In this document: piece by piece, positions 55,135-63,318 of the stretch | Numbering within the stretch: position 1 is the first letter of the stretch | Layout of the letters: each line of letters starts with the position of its first letter | Position numbers and translations under genes: made by a program | Origin: an uncultured Flavobacteriaceae bacterium | Lineage (GTDB): Bacteria > Bacteroidota > Bacteroidia > Flavobacteriales > Flavobacteriaceae | Assembly: GCA_947500585.1 (NCBI GenBank) | Contig: CANMSN010000008.1 | Span: 81,120-145,119 of the forward strand | Length of the DNA: 64,000 bases | Direction of reading: 5' to 3' | Notes under the pieces: generated by a model | What the model saw: only the letters and a program-made list of their open reading frames with translations | Databases searched by the model: none | Told to the model about the DNA's origin: nothing

Positions 55135-55428
55135 ACTGGCATCTACTTCGTCTCCAATTAACTTATCAAATAACATACTTGATATTAACCAATAAGACGA
55201 GCAGTAAACGAAACACCCAATTAAAAATAAAACCTCTAAACCAGATTCTTTAATGAGTGTTGCAATATAAATTAACCCTAATATATTTAAAATACCCCAA
55301 ATAATATGAAGCGTGATTCTTTTATATAACCAGCTCACTTTTTTATTTTTTTGAACAGATAATGGTTCTATTATTCTAAAGTAGTTCGTTTTTAATTTTA
55401 ATGATGCGGATAAATCGAATGCTTTCAT
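55126..55428 (-). CDS. Small two-TM membrane protein (100 aa)
   Basis: Two hydrophobic segments (about 38-60 and 68-90) with a basic N-terminal part (LKLKTNYFRIIEP) and an acidic tail. No family recognised. It overlaps the radical SAM gene by 9 bases tail-to-tail, and its promoter region holds the terminator of the gene upstream on the same strand. Confidence 0.6.
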   Translation of the reverse strand: MKAFDLSASLKLKTNYFRIIEPLSVQKNKKVSWLYKRITLHIIWGILNILGLIYIATLIKESGLEVLFLIGCFVYCSSYWLISSMLFDKLIGDEVDASLE

Positions 55429-55453
55429 AACTATTTTTTAATTTTTAAATAAA

Positions 55454-55478
55454 AAAGTGGGCTACCACAGCCCACTTT
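55454..55478 (-). terminator. Terminator of the 198-aa secreted protein gene
   Basis: AAAGTGGGCT/AGCCCACTTT, a 10-bp stem with a T-run on the minus strand. A second copy of this terminator and its flanks is at about 56399-56426, 948 bases away. Confidence 0.85.
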
Positions 55479-55505
55479 ACCAACTAAACTAAATAAGACA
55501 TTAAA

Positions 55506-56102
55506 CTAATTATTAATGAATTTCGTGAACTCTTTGTTATTTGAATTAAATATTATTTTATAATTACCTTTTTTTAACCTATAAACACGTTCTATAGCTT
55601 GTGTATCTTCAATTTTCTCTGAGTAAACTAATTCAGAATATCCGTTTGTTTCTAAGAAAATGTCAATTTTAAGAGCTTCTAAATTTGGAGATAGTTTAGA
55701 TACAAGTATTAAATCACCTTTTTGTCTTACAAAAGGTTTAAAAGTGATTACTTCAGCTTCTTTGTTAAATACAACCTCATTAGATTTAACAGTAAAAGGA
55801 ATTGTTTTAATTTCTAAGTCTTTACTAACTTCAAAGAAATAATTACCGTTTGGTAAGGCTGTTAAATCAAACCCTTTTTTATAGGTACCAGAGATATTAA
55901 TTAATTCCTTATATAAAGTTATACCATTATAATCTTTAATGGTTAATAGGTCTCCTACTTTTACATTATTAATTGTTAAAGCAGTTTTTTTAAGATCTTC
56001 TTTAATAGTTAAAGTAGAAATTTCATTTGCGTTACCTAGCATTGCAGTAAACACTGTTACCGCTAATAGGCTCTTTTTAATTGTGTTAATTACTTTTTTC
56101 AT
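55506..56102 (-). CDS. Secreted hypothetical protein (198 aa)
   Basis: Signal peptide about 1-25 (SLLAVTVFTAMLGNAN), then a beta-rich chain with a T9SS-exported-protein feel (LTIKDYNGITLYKELI...GNYFFEVSKD) and no recognised catalytic motif. Expressed from promoter cassette P1 (56133-56251). The cassette and the 3' end of the gene both occur again in the neighbouring remnant, so this gene once had a tandem paralogue. Possibly regulated by the nearby AraC gene at 56759. Confidence 0.7.
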   Translation of the reverse strand: MKKVINTIKKSLLAVTVFTAMLGNANEISTLTIKEDLKKTALTINNVKVGDLLTIKDYNGITLYKELINISGTYKKGFDLTALPNGNYFFEVSKDLEIKTIPFTVKSNEVVFNKEAEVITFKPFVRQKGDLILVSKLSPNLEALKIDIFLETNGYSELVYSEKIEDTQAIERVYRLKKGNYKIIFNSNNKEFTKFINN

Positions 56103-56132
56103 GATTTGGATTTTTAATAACGTTCAACGGTA

Positions 56133-56251
56133 CAAAGATATGTTGAAGACAGTGTTAAGAAAACATCCATTTTGACAAGTTTGTGTTCTATTTTATCTGT
56201 TAATTAATTGTTAAGCTAATGTAAAGTTAAAATAGCACACAATTGAGTAAA
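56133..56251 (-). promoter_or_regulatory. Promoter cassette P1
   Basis: Minus strand: -7 box TATCTTTG (56133-56140), 19 bases, then GTCAAAATGGATGTTTT (56160-56176), then an upstream A/T block that reads GTTAAAATA on the plus strand at 56226. The -7 box lies 31 bases before the start codon of the 198-aa secreted protein. The same layout with the same distances recurs in P2 and P3. Confidence 0.6.
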
Positions 56252-56296
56252 TTTTTAACATAACTTAGTTAAAACTAATATTTAATCGAAAAGAAT

Positions 56297-56322
56297 ACCT
56301 CGAGGCTCTACCTCAAGGATAG
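56297..56322. repeat. Short imperfect inverted repeat
   Basis: ACCTCGAGGctctACCTCAAGG, with arms matching at 7 of 8 positions. It lies alone in the A/T-rich gap between P1 and the remnant of the paralogue; function unknown. Confidence 0.35.
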
Positions 56323-56395
56323 TTGAATCAAAAAATGCTTTGTTATTATAATAAAGAATGACCTATAGTTAAAACTTTAACACAGAAATTGGGGT

Positions 56396-56592
56396 AAAAA
56401 AAAAGTGAGCCACCACAGCTCACTTTACCAACTAAACTAAATAAGACATTAAACTAATTATTAATGAATATTGTAAACTCTTTTATTAAGAGTAATTATA
56501 TTTTAAATTTAATACATTAAATATTTATAAAAATATTATGGATACAGTATTAAATTTTTAAAGATTTTAACTATTAACATATAACTTTGATA
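56396..56592 (-). pseudogene. Remnant of a tandem copy of the 198-aa secreted protein gene
   Basis: The terminator region and last codons of the 55506-56102 gene reappear here at an offset of 948 bases, including the AACTAAACTAAATAAGACAT stretch and the ...KEFT-FINN-stop end. The distance from stop to promoter is only about 139 bases here against 627 in the intact gene, so about 490 bases of coding sequence have been lost. Promoter cassette P2 is still present upstream. Confidence 0.7.
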
Positions 56593-56711
56593 CAAAAATA
56601 AAGCATAATGGAAGTAAATAAAACATCTATATTAGCTTATTTATGTGCTATTTTAACCATTAAATCAATGTTAACAGTATGTTAAGCTAAAATAACATAC
56701 AATCAAGGTAA
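56593..56711 (-). promoter_or_regulatory. Promoter cassette P2 (orphaned)
   Basis: Minus strand: -7 box TATTTTTG (56593-56600), 19 bases, then GCTAATATAGATGTTTT (56620-56636), with the block GCTAAAATA (plus strand) at 56686. It aligns with P1 without gaps at an offset of 460 bases. The gene it once served is deleted. It stands back to back with the AraC start region. Confidence 0.55.
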
Positions 56712-56741
56712 TTAAATATATAATGTGTAGATAATAAATAG

Positions 56742-56749
56742 TAAATTTG
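56742..56749 (+). promoter_or_regulatory. -7 box of the second AraC gene
   Basis: TAAATTTG matches TANNTTTG, 9 bases before the TTG and 18 before the ATG start candidates. It faces away from P2. Confidence 0.4.
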
Positions 56750-56767
56750 TATTAAAAATTGCCTCAA

Positions 56768-57640
56768 ATGATTAATAAGAAACCCACATTAGAAAAGTTA
56801 AGCCCAAGTTTTGGGAGTTCTATACTAGTTAAGCAACATGCTGAAAAGGTAGATAAAAATAATGCCTTCTGGCATTTTCACCCCGAATTAGAATTGGTAT
56901 ATGTAAATAAAGGACAAGGGAAAACACATATTGGTAATCACTTGTCTTACTTTAATAATAGTCAACTTATATTAATTGGTGCTAATTTACCCCATAATGG
57001 TTTTGCAGATCGCTTAACAGCTAATGGAACAGAAACTACTGTACAATTCAAATCAGATTTTTTAGGAAGTGAATTTGTAAATATTCCCGAGATGGCTAAT
57101 GTTTCAGCATTATATGATAGAGCCAAAAAGGGTATTAAATTTGGTATTGAAACAAAACAAAAAATAGGACCAAAAATTGAAAAGCTCTTAGAACGAAAGG
57201 CTTTAAAACGTGTTTTAAAATTTCTAGAAATATTAGATTATTTAGCTACTACAGATGATTATAATATATTAAATGCTGATGGTTTGGTACTTGAAACAAA
57301 TCCGCAAGACAGCGATAAAATTAATATTATATACAAATACGTTAATGCTAATTTTCAAAATCATATTACTTTAGATGATATTGCAGATAAAGTAAGTATG
57401 ACGGTTCCAGCATTTTGCAGGTACTTTAAGAAAACTACAGGAAAAACCTTTACACAATTAGTTAACGAATATCGTGTGGTTCATGCTACAAAGCTTTTAA
57501 ATGAAAGCAAAATGAGTATAGCAGATATTTGTTTTGAATGCGGATTTAATAACTTTTCTCACTTTAACAAACAGTTTAATGATGTTACTGGCAAAAGCGC
57601 ATCGCAATACAGAAAAGAAATTAAACATATTATTCAATAG
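56768..57640 (+). CDS. AraC family regulator with cupin sensor domain
   Basis: The ATG at 56768 gives 290 aa; a TTG at 56759 would add three. N-terminal cupin-like domain (about 20-110; WHFHPELELVYVNKGQG, LIGANLPHNGF) suggests small-molecule sensing. The C-terminal AraC domain (about 190-288) contains ITLDDIADKVSMTVPAFCRYFKKTTGKTF and CFECGFNNFSHFNKQFNDVTGKSASQYRKE. Flanked on both sides by minus-strand genes that share a promoter cassette, it is the obvious candidate to bind that cassette. A 58-aa ORF follows after 14 bases. Confidence 0.85.
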   Translation: MINKKPTLEKLSPSFGSSILVKQHAEKVDKNNAFWHFHPELELVYVNKGQGKTHIGNHLSYFNNSQLILIGANLPHNGFADRLTANGTETTVQFKSDFLGSEFVNIPEMANVSALYDRAKKGIKFGIETKQKIGPKIEKLLERKALKRVLKFLEILDYLATTDDYNILNADGLVLETNPQDSDKINIIYKYVNANFQNHITLDDIADKVSMTVPAFCRYFKKTTGKTFTQLVNEYRVVHATKLLNESKMSIADICFECGFNNFSHFNKQFNDVTGKSASQYRKEIKHIIQ

Positions 57641-57654
57641 TAAATTTAAATTAC

Positions 57655-57831
57655 ATGGATACTGATAAAATAAATAAGACAATAGAATACTATAATATAA
57701 AAATTGAGACTATTTTGAATTTTATGAATACCAATAATAATTTAACTATTGAAGATATAATACAAAATGGTGAGCAACTAACTATTTTAGAGTATAAGCT
57801 TACTGCTTTAGAAGTTGCCAAAGAGAATTGA
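57655..57831 (+). CDS. Small hypothetical protein (58 aa) after AraC
   Basis: ATG at 57655, 14 bases after the AraC stop; TGA at 57829-57831, then a strong terminator. It is Asn/Ile/Glu-rich and probably helical (MDTDKINKTIEYYNIK..., LTILEYKLTALEVAKEN). No family recognised. Position suggests co-transcription with the regulator. Confidence 0.5.
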   Translation: MDTDKINKTIEYYNIKIETILNFMNTNNNLTIEDIIQNGEQLTILEYKLTALEVAKEN

Positions 57832-57851
57832 CAATACATACATCAAACAAT

Positions 57852-57888
57852 AAAAAAACCTCTATAATTAATTATAGAGGTTTTTTTG
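57852..57888. terminator. Bidirectional terminator between convergent small genes
   Basis: CCTCTATAATT/AATTATAGAGG is a perfect 22-base palindrome flanked by A7 and T7, so it can end transcripts from both directions: the AraC/58-aa unit on plus and the 44-aa gene on minus. Confidence 0.9.
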
Positions 57889-57908
57889 TTTAAAAATTAT
57901 TTAATCTA

Positions 57909-58043
57909 CTACATTTTAAACCACATTAATAATAATCCAGTTATTATTGGGAGTGCTAAAAACATGATTAATAGATATAAAACATAATCAGATGTTGTTA
58001 TATTATCACTTTCTATATTTAATTTTTCTATTCTGTTTTTCAT
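57909..58043 (-). CDS. Small single-TM membrane protein (44 aa)
   Basis: ATG at 58043, TAG at 57909-57911. A short polar N-terminus (MKNRIEKLNIESDN) is followed by one membrane segment (about 20-40; YVLYLLIMFLALPIITGLLL) and WFKM at the end. It is served by promoter cassette P3, whose -7 box is 27 bases upstream, and ends before a strong terminator; this supports a real gene. Function unknown. Confidence 0.55.
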   Translation of the reverse strand: MKNRIEKLNIESDNITTSDYVLYLLIMFLALPIITGLLLMWFKM

Positions 58044-58070
58044 AATTTAAATTTTTTAAATCTAACTAGG

Positions 58071-58189
58071 CAAATATATACTTAGAGTAAGAATTGAAAA
58101 ACATCCATTTTGACTAATATGTATGTTAAATTATTAGCATTACCTTTTTTAACAGAATACGAAGTTAAAATAATATAGTTTTAAGTAAA
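58071..58189 (-). promoter_or_regulatory. Promoter cassette P3
   Basis: Minus strand: -7 box TATATTTG (58071-58078), 19 bases, then GTCAAAATGGATGTTTT (58098-58114), identical to P1 over 17 bases. GTTAAAATA (plus strand) is at 58164, the same 66-base offset as in P1 and P2. Drives the 44-aa membrane protein gene. Confidence 0.6.
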
Positions 58190-58196
58190 TTTACAG

Positions 58197-58847
58197 TTAA
58201 AGTTTACCTTCCCACTCGTTATAAAACTGTTTTAAATATAATTCCATGAAAGCATGTCTTTCTTTTGCAATTTGTTTTCCGGTTTTTGTATTCATTCTAT
58301 CTTTTAGAAGAAGTAGTTTTTCGTAAAAATGATTAATAGTTGGCGCCGTTGAGGTTTTGTATTCGGCTTTACTCATCTTAAGATTTGGTTTTATTTCAGG
58401 ATTGTAAAGTGCTCTGTTTTTAAATCCGCCATAATTAAAACAGCGTGCAATACCAATAGCGCCAATGGCATCAAGTCTGTCTGCATCTTGTACAACATCC
58501 AATTCTGGCGATGTAAATTTTTGAGCTTCATTTCCGCCTTTAAAAGAAATATTTTCAATAATTTTTATAACATGCTCAATAACTGAAGAATCAACGTAGT
58601 TTTGAAATAGAAACTCGCGCGCTATTTTTGGACCAATAGTTTCATCACCATTATGAAATTTACTATCAGCAATATCATGAAGCAAAGCACCTAGCGAAAC
58701 AATAAAAATATCTACTTGTTCAGTTTTAGCAATAAGTAGACTGTTTTTATAAACCCGTTCTATATGAAACCAATCATGTCCACCTTCAGCATCCTGTAAT
58801 TGTTCTTTTACGAATGTTATGGTTTTATTTATTATGTTTTTTGTCAT
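58197..58847 (-). CDS. HD domain phosphohydrolase
   Basis: 216 aa. HD-superfamily metal site: GGHDWFHIERVY (His24, His28), LLHDIADSKFHNG (His57-Asp58) and VQDADRLDAIGAIGIAR (Asp near 128). Resembles YedJ/YpgQ-type nucleotide phosphohydrolases. The natural substrate is unknown. Separated from the desaturase gene by about 70 bases with a small AAAGGAATT-type dyad. Confidence 0.88.
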   Translation of the reverse strand: MTKNIINKTITFVKEQLQDAEGGHDWFHIERVYKNSLLIAKTEQVDIFIVSLGALLHDIADSKFHNGDETIGPKIAREFLFQNYVDSSVIEHVIKIIENISFKGGNEAQKFTSPELDVVQDADRLDAIGAIGIARCFNYGGFKNRALYNPEIKPNLKMSKAEYKTSTAPTINHFYEKLLLLKDRMNTKTGKQIAKERHAFMELYLKQFYNEWEGKL

Positions 58848-58917
58848 GATGACTAAAAATAAAAATTCCTTTCGTTAATGAAAGGAATTGATTTATATAT
58901 TTTACAGAAAGTGCTGA

Positions 58918-59913
58918 TTATTTTATTATCGCAGGCTCAACCCATTTAAATTGAAAAGAATTTTCAGGTATTTTTATACGTTCTGATAAACGATACATTC
59001 TTGCTGGAAGTTTCATTAAGTAATCCCTAGCTTTTTCAGCTTCATCTGTAAGGTTGGTAATTTTATCAATCTCCCAACGCTTAATAAGTTTGTCTAGAAT
59101 ATCTACATAATCAGTTGAGGTGTAAACCCCGATACGTTGTGCAGTATTAGAAAACTCTTCGAAAGCTGTACTTATTTGATTTCCAGATTCTCTTAAGAAA
59201 TGCGCTGGCATCGTGATTTTTTGTTTCATCATATCATGAAACGCCATCATCATTTGGCTAGGATCTACTTTAAAAATACGCTCTACAAACTCAGAGTAGG
59301 CGTTATGGTGTCGCATTTCATCACCAGAAATTATCTGACACATTTTACCTAACTGCTTATTACCTTTTTTCTTTGCTATTTTTGCCACTCGATTATGCGA
59401 AACATAAGTTGCTAATTCTTGGAAACTAGTGTATACAAAGTTTTTATAAGGATCTCTATCTGTTCCAATATCAAAACCATCAGCAATTAAATATTGTGTT
59501 GTTTTTTCTATTTCACGCATGTTTACACGCCCAGATAAATACAAATACTTGTTAAGCACATCGCCATGTCTGTTTTCTTCACCTGTCCAATGGCGCACCC
59601 ATTTACCCCATGAATTTCCACCATCTTTCACCTGGTCTACACCTTCAACATCCATTAACCATGATTCGTATGTAGGTAAAGCTTCCTCAGTAATCATATC
59701 GCCAACTAAAACTACCCAAAAATCATAAGGCAGTTCTTTTGAAAGTTCTCTAATTTCTTTTACTTCTTCAAAAAAGTTATCACCTTCAGAGTTTGGTAAA
59801 AAATCGGTAGGTTGCCATATTTTTTCAATGGGAATTAAATATTTTTCAATGAGAGATTCAACGTCTTTTTCCAAAAACTGCATCACTTCTAATCGTACAT
59901 TTTTCAACGACAT
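58918..59913 (-). CDS. Acyl-ACP desaturase (di-iron)
   Basis: 331 aa, soluble Delta9-type acyl-[acyl-carrier-protein] desaturase. Puts a double bond in the acyl chain using O2 and a di-iron centre. The two ExxH motifs are seen: GEENRHGD (about 111-118) and GDEMRHHNAYSEF (about 197-209). Sets membrane unsaturation. Next to an acyltransferase gene that would use such acyl groups. Confidence 0.93.
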   Translation of the reverse strand: MSLKNVRLEVMQFLEKDVESLIEKYLIPIEKIWQPTDFLPNSEGDNFFEEVKEIRELSKELPYDFWVVLVGDMITEEALPTYESWLMDVEGVDQVKDGGNSWGKWVRHWTGEENRHGDVLNKYLYLSGRVNMREIEKTTQYLIADGFDIGTDRDPYKNFVYTSFQELATYVSHNRVAKIAKKKGNKQLGKMCQIISGDEMRHHNAYSEFVERIFKVDPSQMMMAFHDMMKQKITMPAHFLRESGNQISTAFEEFSNTAQRIGVYTSTDYVDILDKLIKRWEIDKITNLTDEAEKARDYLMKLPARMYRLSERIKIPENSFQFKWVEPAIIK

Positions 59914-59922
59914 AATATGTTT

Positions 59923-60660
59923 TTAGGTGTGTATATGTTCTTTTATAGTGGTTTCAATACTATTAATTAATAATTTTTTATCTGCAAAGGTAGCTAATTT
60001 TATAGGCTTATGGACTGTAAAAGTGATATGAGTACCTATTCCCATAGGAAATTTGCCATACTTGTACATTTTCCATGAATTATTTATTGAAATTGGTACA
60101 ATTAAAGCCGATGGTATTTTTTTAAATAAAATTTCTAATCCTTTTGTTTGAAAAGGTTTAGGCACACCGTTTTTACTTCGTGTTCCTTCTGGAAAAATAA
60201 CGGCGGCACGTTTATTTTTTTCAATATACTCACCAAATTTCATGAGTGCAGGTAAGGATTGTCTTGGGTTTTTCCTATCAATTAACGCGGCTCCACCATG
60301 ACGTAAATTATAAGATACACTGGGAATACCTTTGCCTAATTCTATTTTACTAATAAATTTAGGATGGTGTTTACGCATATACCAAGTAAGTGGGTATATA
60401 TCGTGTAAACTTTGATGATTTGCAACTATAATTAATGGTTGGTTTGTATCTATTTGATGCGGATTGTTAAATGTAAAACGTGTGCCCAATATGTTGGCAC
60501 ATCGCATGAGTGATACTTGTAAAAAATCAACACTTTTTTTGTGCGCTTGATACCCGAAAATATTAAAACAAACCCATTGAATTGGATGAAAAATAACCAA
60601 TGTTACAAGAAAGCAAATAAGATAAATAACGCTTAAAGGGTAAGCCAATAATTTTTGCAT
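59923..60660 (-). CDS. plsC: 1-acyl-sn-glycerol-3-phosphate acyltransferase
   Basis: 245 aa, PlsC family, with an N-terminal membrane segment, NHQSLHD (HX4D) and FPEGTRSKNG motifs complete. Makes phosphatidic acid. It lies 9 bases upstream of the desaturase gene on the same strand, so membrane lipid functions are clustered. A paralogue is at 12636-13373. Confidence 0.9.
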   Translation of the reverse strand: MQKLLAYPLSVIYLICFLVTLVIFHPIQWVCFNIFGYQAHKKSVDFLQVSLMRCANILGTRFTFNNPHQIDTNQPLIIVANHQSLHDIYPLTWYMRKHHPKFISKIELGKGIPSVSYNLRHGGAALIDRKNPRQSLPALMKFGEYIEKNKRAAVIFPEGTRSKNGVPKPFQTKGLEILFKKIPSALIVPISINNSWKMYKYGKFPMGIGTHITFTVHKPIKLATFADKKLLINSIETTIKEHIHT

Positions 60661-60685
60661 GTCGTAAAAATAAAAAAACTCCCTT

Positions 60686-61081
60686 TTAATACACCGCTAC
60701 ACAGGTGTTATTTTCGCAATTTACACGGGTTGGAGGGTTTACAATAGCGCAATCGGAAGCAATATTCCATTCTGTATTATAAAGTGCTTCTTTTCGGTTA
60801 TAATTTTCAACCATCGTTTCAAGTTGTTCCGTATCAATTGAAGTTGAGTAAACCAAATAAGTCCAAGACCCACCACAAGGTTTGCTGCCAAATGGAATAA
60901 ATTTACATTCAAAAGTATCTCCACAAATAGAGGTATTGGCTAATTCTTCAATATCTATTTTTAAAACTGCTAGTTGTTGTTCTTCATCTTCTTTTGTTAA
61001 ATTGGTGTCTTCATCACATTGTGTTGAAAATAACAACAAGCTAAATAGTATTAAAGCAAGTTTGGAAAATGGTTTTTTCAT
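60686..61081 (-). CDS. Hypothetical lipoprotein (131 aa)
   Basis: Signal sequence ending SLLLFSTQC with Cys22 lipidated, then DEDTNLTKEDE. The body has several cysteines (ICGDTFECKFIPFGSKPCGGSW; DCAIV; NCENNTCVAVY), probably disulfide-linked in the periplasm or at the surface. The CGGSW/YNR pattern may relate to small cysteine-rich domains but no family is recognised. Short gap to the acyltransferase gene. Confidence 0.7.
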   Translation of the reverse strand: MKKPFSKLALILFSLLLFSTQCDEDTNLTKEDEEQQLAVLKIDIEELANTSICGDTFECKFIPFGSKPCGGSWTYLVYSTSIDTEQLETMVENYNRKEALYNTEWNIASDCAIVNPPTRVNCENNTCVAVY

Positions 61082-61133
61082 CTTTTCTAGTTTAGTTGAT
61101 GTTATAATATTACTAATAATATCGTATAAAACT

Positions 61134-61160
61134 AAAAAACCACGAGTAAATCGTGGTTTT
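61134..61160 (-). terminator. Terminator after the bacilliredoxin gene
   Basis: AAAACCACGA/TCGTGGTTTT, a 10-bp perfect stem with a 5-base loop and T-run on the minus strand. The nearest minus-strand gene upstream is the bacilliredoxin gene ending at 61263. Confidence 0.75.
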
Positions 61161-61167
61161 TATTTTA

Positions 61168-61258
61168 TTTGTCATTCTGATTGGAGCGTGAGAATCTTTT
61201 TGTTTTATAGTTTAAATTAAAAAGATTACCACGTCATTTTATTCCTCGTAATGACGTA
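61168..61258. repeat. Family-A type repeat pair
   Basis: TTGTCATTC...GAGAATCT (61170-61197), then AGATTACCACGTCATT and AATGACGTAC (61223-61258), with ACGTCATT/AATGACGT as a perfect 8-bp stem. A degraded composite repeat between the terminator and the bacilliredoxin stop. Confidence 0.5.
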
Positions 61259-61262
61259 CATT

Positions 61263-61673
61263 TTAACAATGCGCATTATAAGCATCAACAAGGTTTTCAG
61301 CAATTAATTCTGCTGGACGACCTTCAATATGATGACGCTCTAACATGTGTACCAATTCACCATCCTTAAATAGTGCCATACTAGGAGAACTTGGAGGAAA
61401 CGGAATCATATAACCACGAGCAGCATCAACAGCTTCTCTATCTACACCTGCAAAAACAGTAACGATGTGGTCTGGTTTTTTTGCATTTTGCAAACTCATT
61501 CTGGCACCTGGGCGCGCATTGGCTGCTGCACAACCACAAACCGAATTTACTACAACTAATGTTGTGCCCGATTTAGCAATAGCAGCATCAACCGCTTCGG
61601 CAGTATGTAATTCTTCAAAACCAACTTTCGTTAAATCTTCGCGCATTGGTTTTACTAATTCTGCTGGATACAT
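61263..61673 (-). CDS. BrxA/BrxB family bacilliredoxin
   Basis: 136 aa, thioredoxin-like. The CGC active site is in VNSVCGCAAANARPG (Cys46, Cys48), typical of YphP/YqiW bacilliredoxins that remove bacillithiol from proteins. PPSSPSMALFKDGELVHMLERHHIEG matches the family. Whether this organism makes bacillithiol is not shown in the window. Confidence 0.93.
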   Translation of the reverse strand: MYPAELVKPMREDLTKVGFEELHTAEAVDAAIAKSGTTLVVVNSVCGCAAANARPGARMSLQNAKKPDHIVTVFAGVDREAVDAARGYMIPFPPSSPSMALFKDGELVHMLERHHIEGRPAELIAENLVDAYNAHC

Positions 61674-61883
61674 ATTTTTAAATTTTAATAATTAACAATT
61701 TTTATAACTGCAAAGATACCAATTGTGTAACAAAATTGTAAAGCAATCAACTAACAAATATTATATTTACGCTCATTATTTTTATTTTATTAAATAGGTG
61801 AGCCTGAACCTACTTAAAAAGACTCTTTTTAAAAAGAAGAATTTTATATGTAGGTTTGGTCATAATTAAAATTTATAACTTAC

Positions 61884-62660
61884 ATGAGTTTTTCAAAATG
61901 GATAGGTGGTGCTTTAGGATGGTCGTTTGGCGGGCCTATTGGCGCAATAATTGGATTAGCAATTGGCAGTATGTTTGATGCTGTTACAAACGGTGATAAA
62001 AGTCCGTTTTTAGGAGAAGGACAGCCACAAAATAGAAGAACCACTTACAGAACACAACCAAGACAACGTCCACAAACACAATCGGGCGATTTTGAGGTAA
62101 GCTTACTCATTTTAGCATCTATTGTTATAAAAGCAGATGGTGTTCAAGATCAACGCGAGTTAGATTTTGTGCGTCAGCAGTTTGTAAATATGTATGGTAA
62201 AGAACGTGCTAATCATGCATTCAAATTATTTAAAGGGATAAATAGTCAAAACAATATTTCTACAAGACAGGTTTGTTTACAAATTAAGCAAATGATGGAT
62301 CATCCATCACGCTTACAACTCATGCACTTTTTATTTGGTATTGCAAAAGCAGATGGAACAGTAACCGAAGATGAAGAACGCCAAATTTATACCATGGCAG
62401 GTTATTTAGGTATTAGCTCTCGCGATTATGAAAGTATTAAAGCTATGTTTTATAATAGTAGTGATAATGCTTATAAAATTTTAGAAATTGATAAAAGTGC
62501 CACAGTTGACGAGATTAAAAAAGCATACCGAAATATGGCCAAAAAATATCATCCAGATAAAGTGATACACTTAGGAAAAGAACATCAAAAAGGTGCTGAA
62601 GAAAAGTTTAGGCAAGTTCAAGCGGCTTATGAGCAGATTCAGAAGGAACGTGGGTTTTAG
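61884..62660 (+). CDS. TerB and J-domain protein (DjlA-like)
   Basis: 258 aa. A glycine-rich hydrophobic N-terminus ([24 protein letters not shown], about 8-31) could insert in a membrane. A TerB-like helical domain follows (about 70-190), with a C-terminal J domain holding HPD (223-225) in KKYHPDKV. J domains stimulate Hsp70 ATPase. Looks like DjlA; partner unknown. A half family-A repeat (62667-62692) follows. Confidence 0.88.
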   Translation: MSFSKWIGGALGWSFGGPIGAIIGLAIGSMFDAVTNGDKSPFLGEGQPQNRRTTYRTQPRQRPQTQSGDFEVSLLILASIVIKADGVQDQRELDFVRQQFVNMYGKERANHAFKLFKGINSQNNISTRQVCLQIKQMMDHPSRLQLMHFLFGIAKADGTVTEDEERQIYTMAGYLGISSRDYESIKAMFYNSSDNAYKILEIDKSATVDEIKKAYRNMAKKYHPDKVIHLGKEHQKGAEEKFRQVQAAYEQIQKERGF

Positions 62661-62666
62661 GTTTTT

Positions 62667-62692
62667 TGTCATTCCAGCTTAGACAGCAATCT
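62667..62692. repeat. Half family-A repeat
   Basis: TGTCATTCC (62667-62675) and CAATCT nearby, without the second hairpin. It stands 7 bases after the TerB/J protein stop. Confidence 0.4.
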
Positions 62693-62767
62693 ACTATGAA
62701 ATTCAATTTTTTTGAATAGTTTGGGAGACCTTTTAGCATTTTGACCATTAAGTAATAAACCAGTTTT

Positions 62768-63307
62768 ATGAACGATAAAAAAATCTTAGAACTTTTCAAA
62801 GATGGTCAACGCGAAAAAGCCTTTAGTAAGCTATACGCTTTATATCCAAAAATTGAAGCTTTAGTGCTTTCTAAAGGCGGACAAAAACAAGATGCTTCCG
62901 ATGTTTTTCAGGAAGCTTTAATAATTCTAAATAGAAATCTCGAGAAATCAGATTTTAAGTTAACGTCTTCATTTTATACTTATTTATATTCAGTATCTCG
63001 ATTTATTTGGAAGGATACCCAAAAGAAATTTTCAAAAGAAGAACTACATAATTTAAACGATACCGAAGTTGAATACTTCCATAGTGTTTTAGAAGAAAAA
63101 AAGTACCAATGTGCAGAACGTGCATTTCTCGAATTAGGAGAACGATGTCAACAACTTTTACAACTGTTTTATCACAAAGCAATGTCTTTTAAAGATATTG
63201 CTAATGTGATGCAATTTAAATCTGAAAAGATTGCAAAAAACCAGAAGTATAAGTGCTTAACAAAGGCAAAAGACATTTATCGAAACAGTAAAACGGTTCA
63301 ATCTTAA
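62768..63307 (+). CDS. RNA polymerase sigma factor, ECF-like
   Basis: 179 aa, sigma-70 family. Region 2: QKQDASDVFQEALIILNRNL and SSFYTYLYSVSRFIWKD (about 38-80). Region 4 is an ELGERCQQLLQLFYHKAMSFKDIANVMQFKSEKIAKNQKYKC stretch (about 119-162). Paired with a single-TM protein starting 12 bases downstream, the sigma/anti-sigma layout. The upstream region has no copy of the 16082-type promoter. Confidence 0.85.
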   Translation: MNDKKILELFKDGQREKAFSKLYALYPKIEALVLSKGGQKQDASDVFQEALIILNRNLEKSDFKLTSSFYTYLYSVSRFIWKDTQKKFSKEELHNLNDTEVEYFHSVLEEKKYQCAERAFLELGERCQQLLQLFYHKAMSFKDIANVMQFKSEKIAKNQKYKCLTKAKDIYRNSKTVQS

Positions 63308-63318
63308 TTCAGGAAAAC

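Noticed and set aside
56602-56690. 25-codon ORF upstream of the second AraC gene (MEVNKTSILAYLCAIL...)
   Set aside because: It lies within promoter cassette P2 on the opposite strand, and its sequence follows from the cassette.
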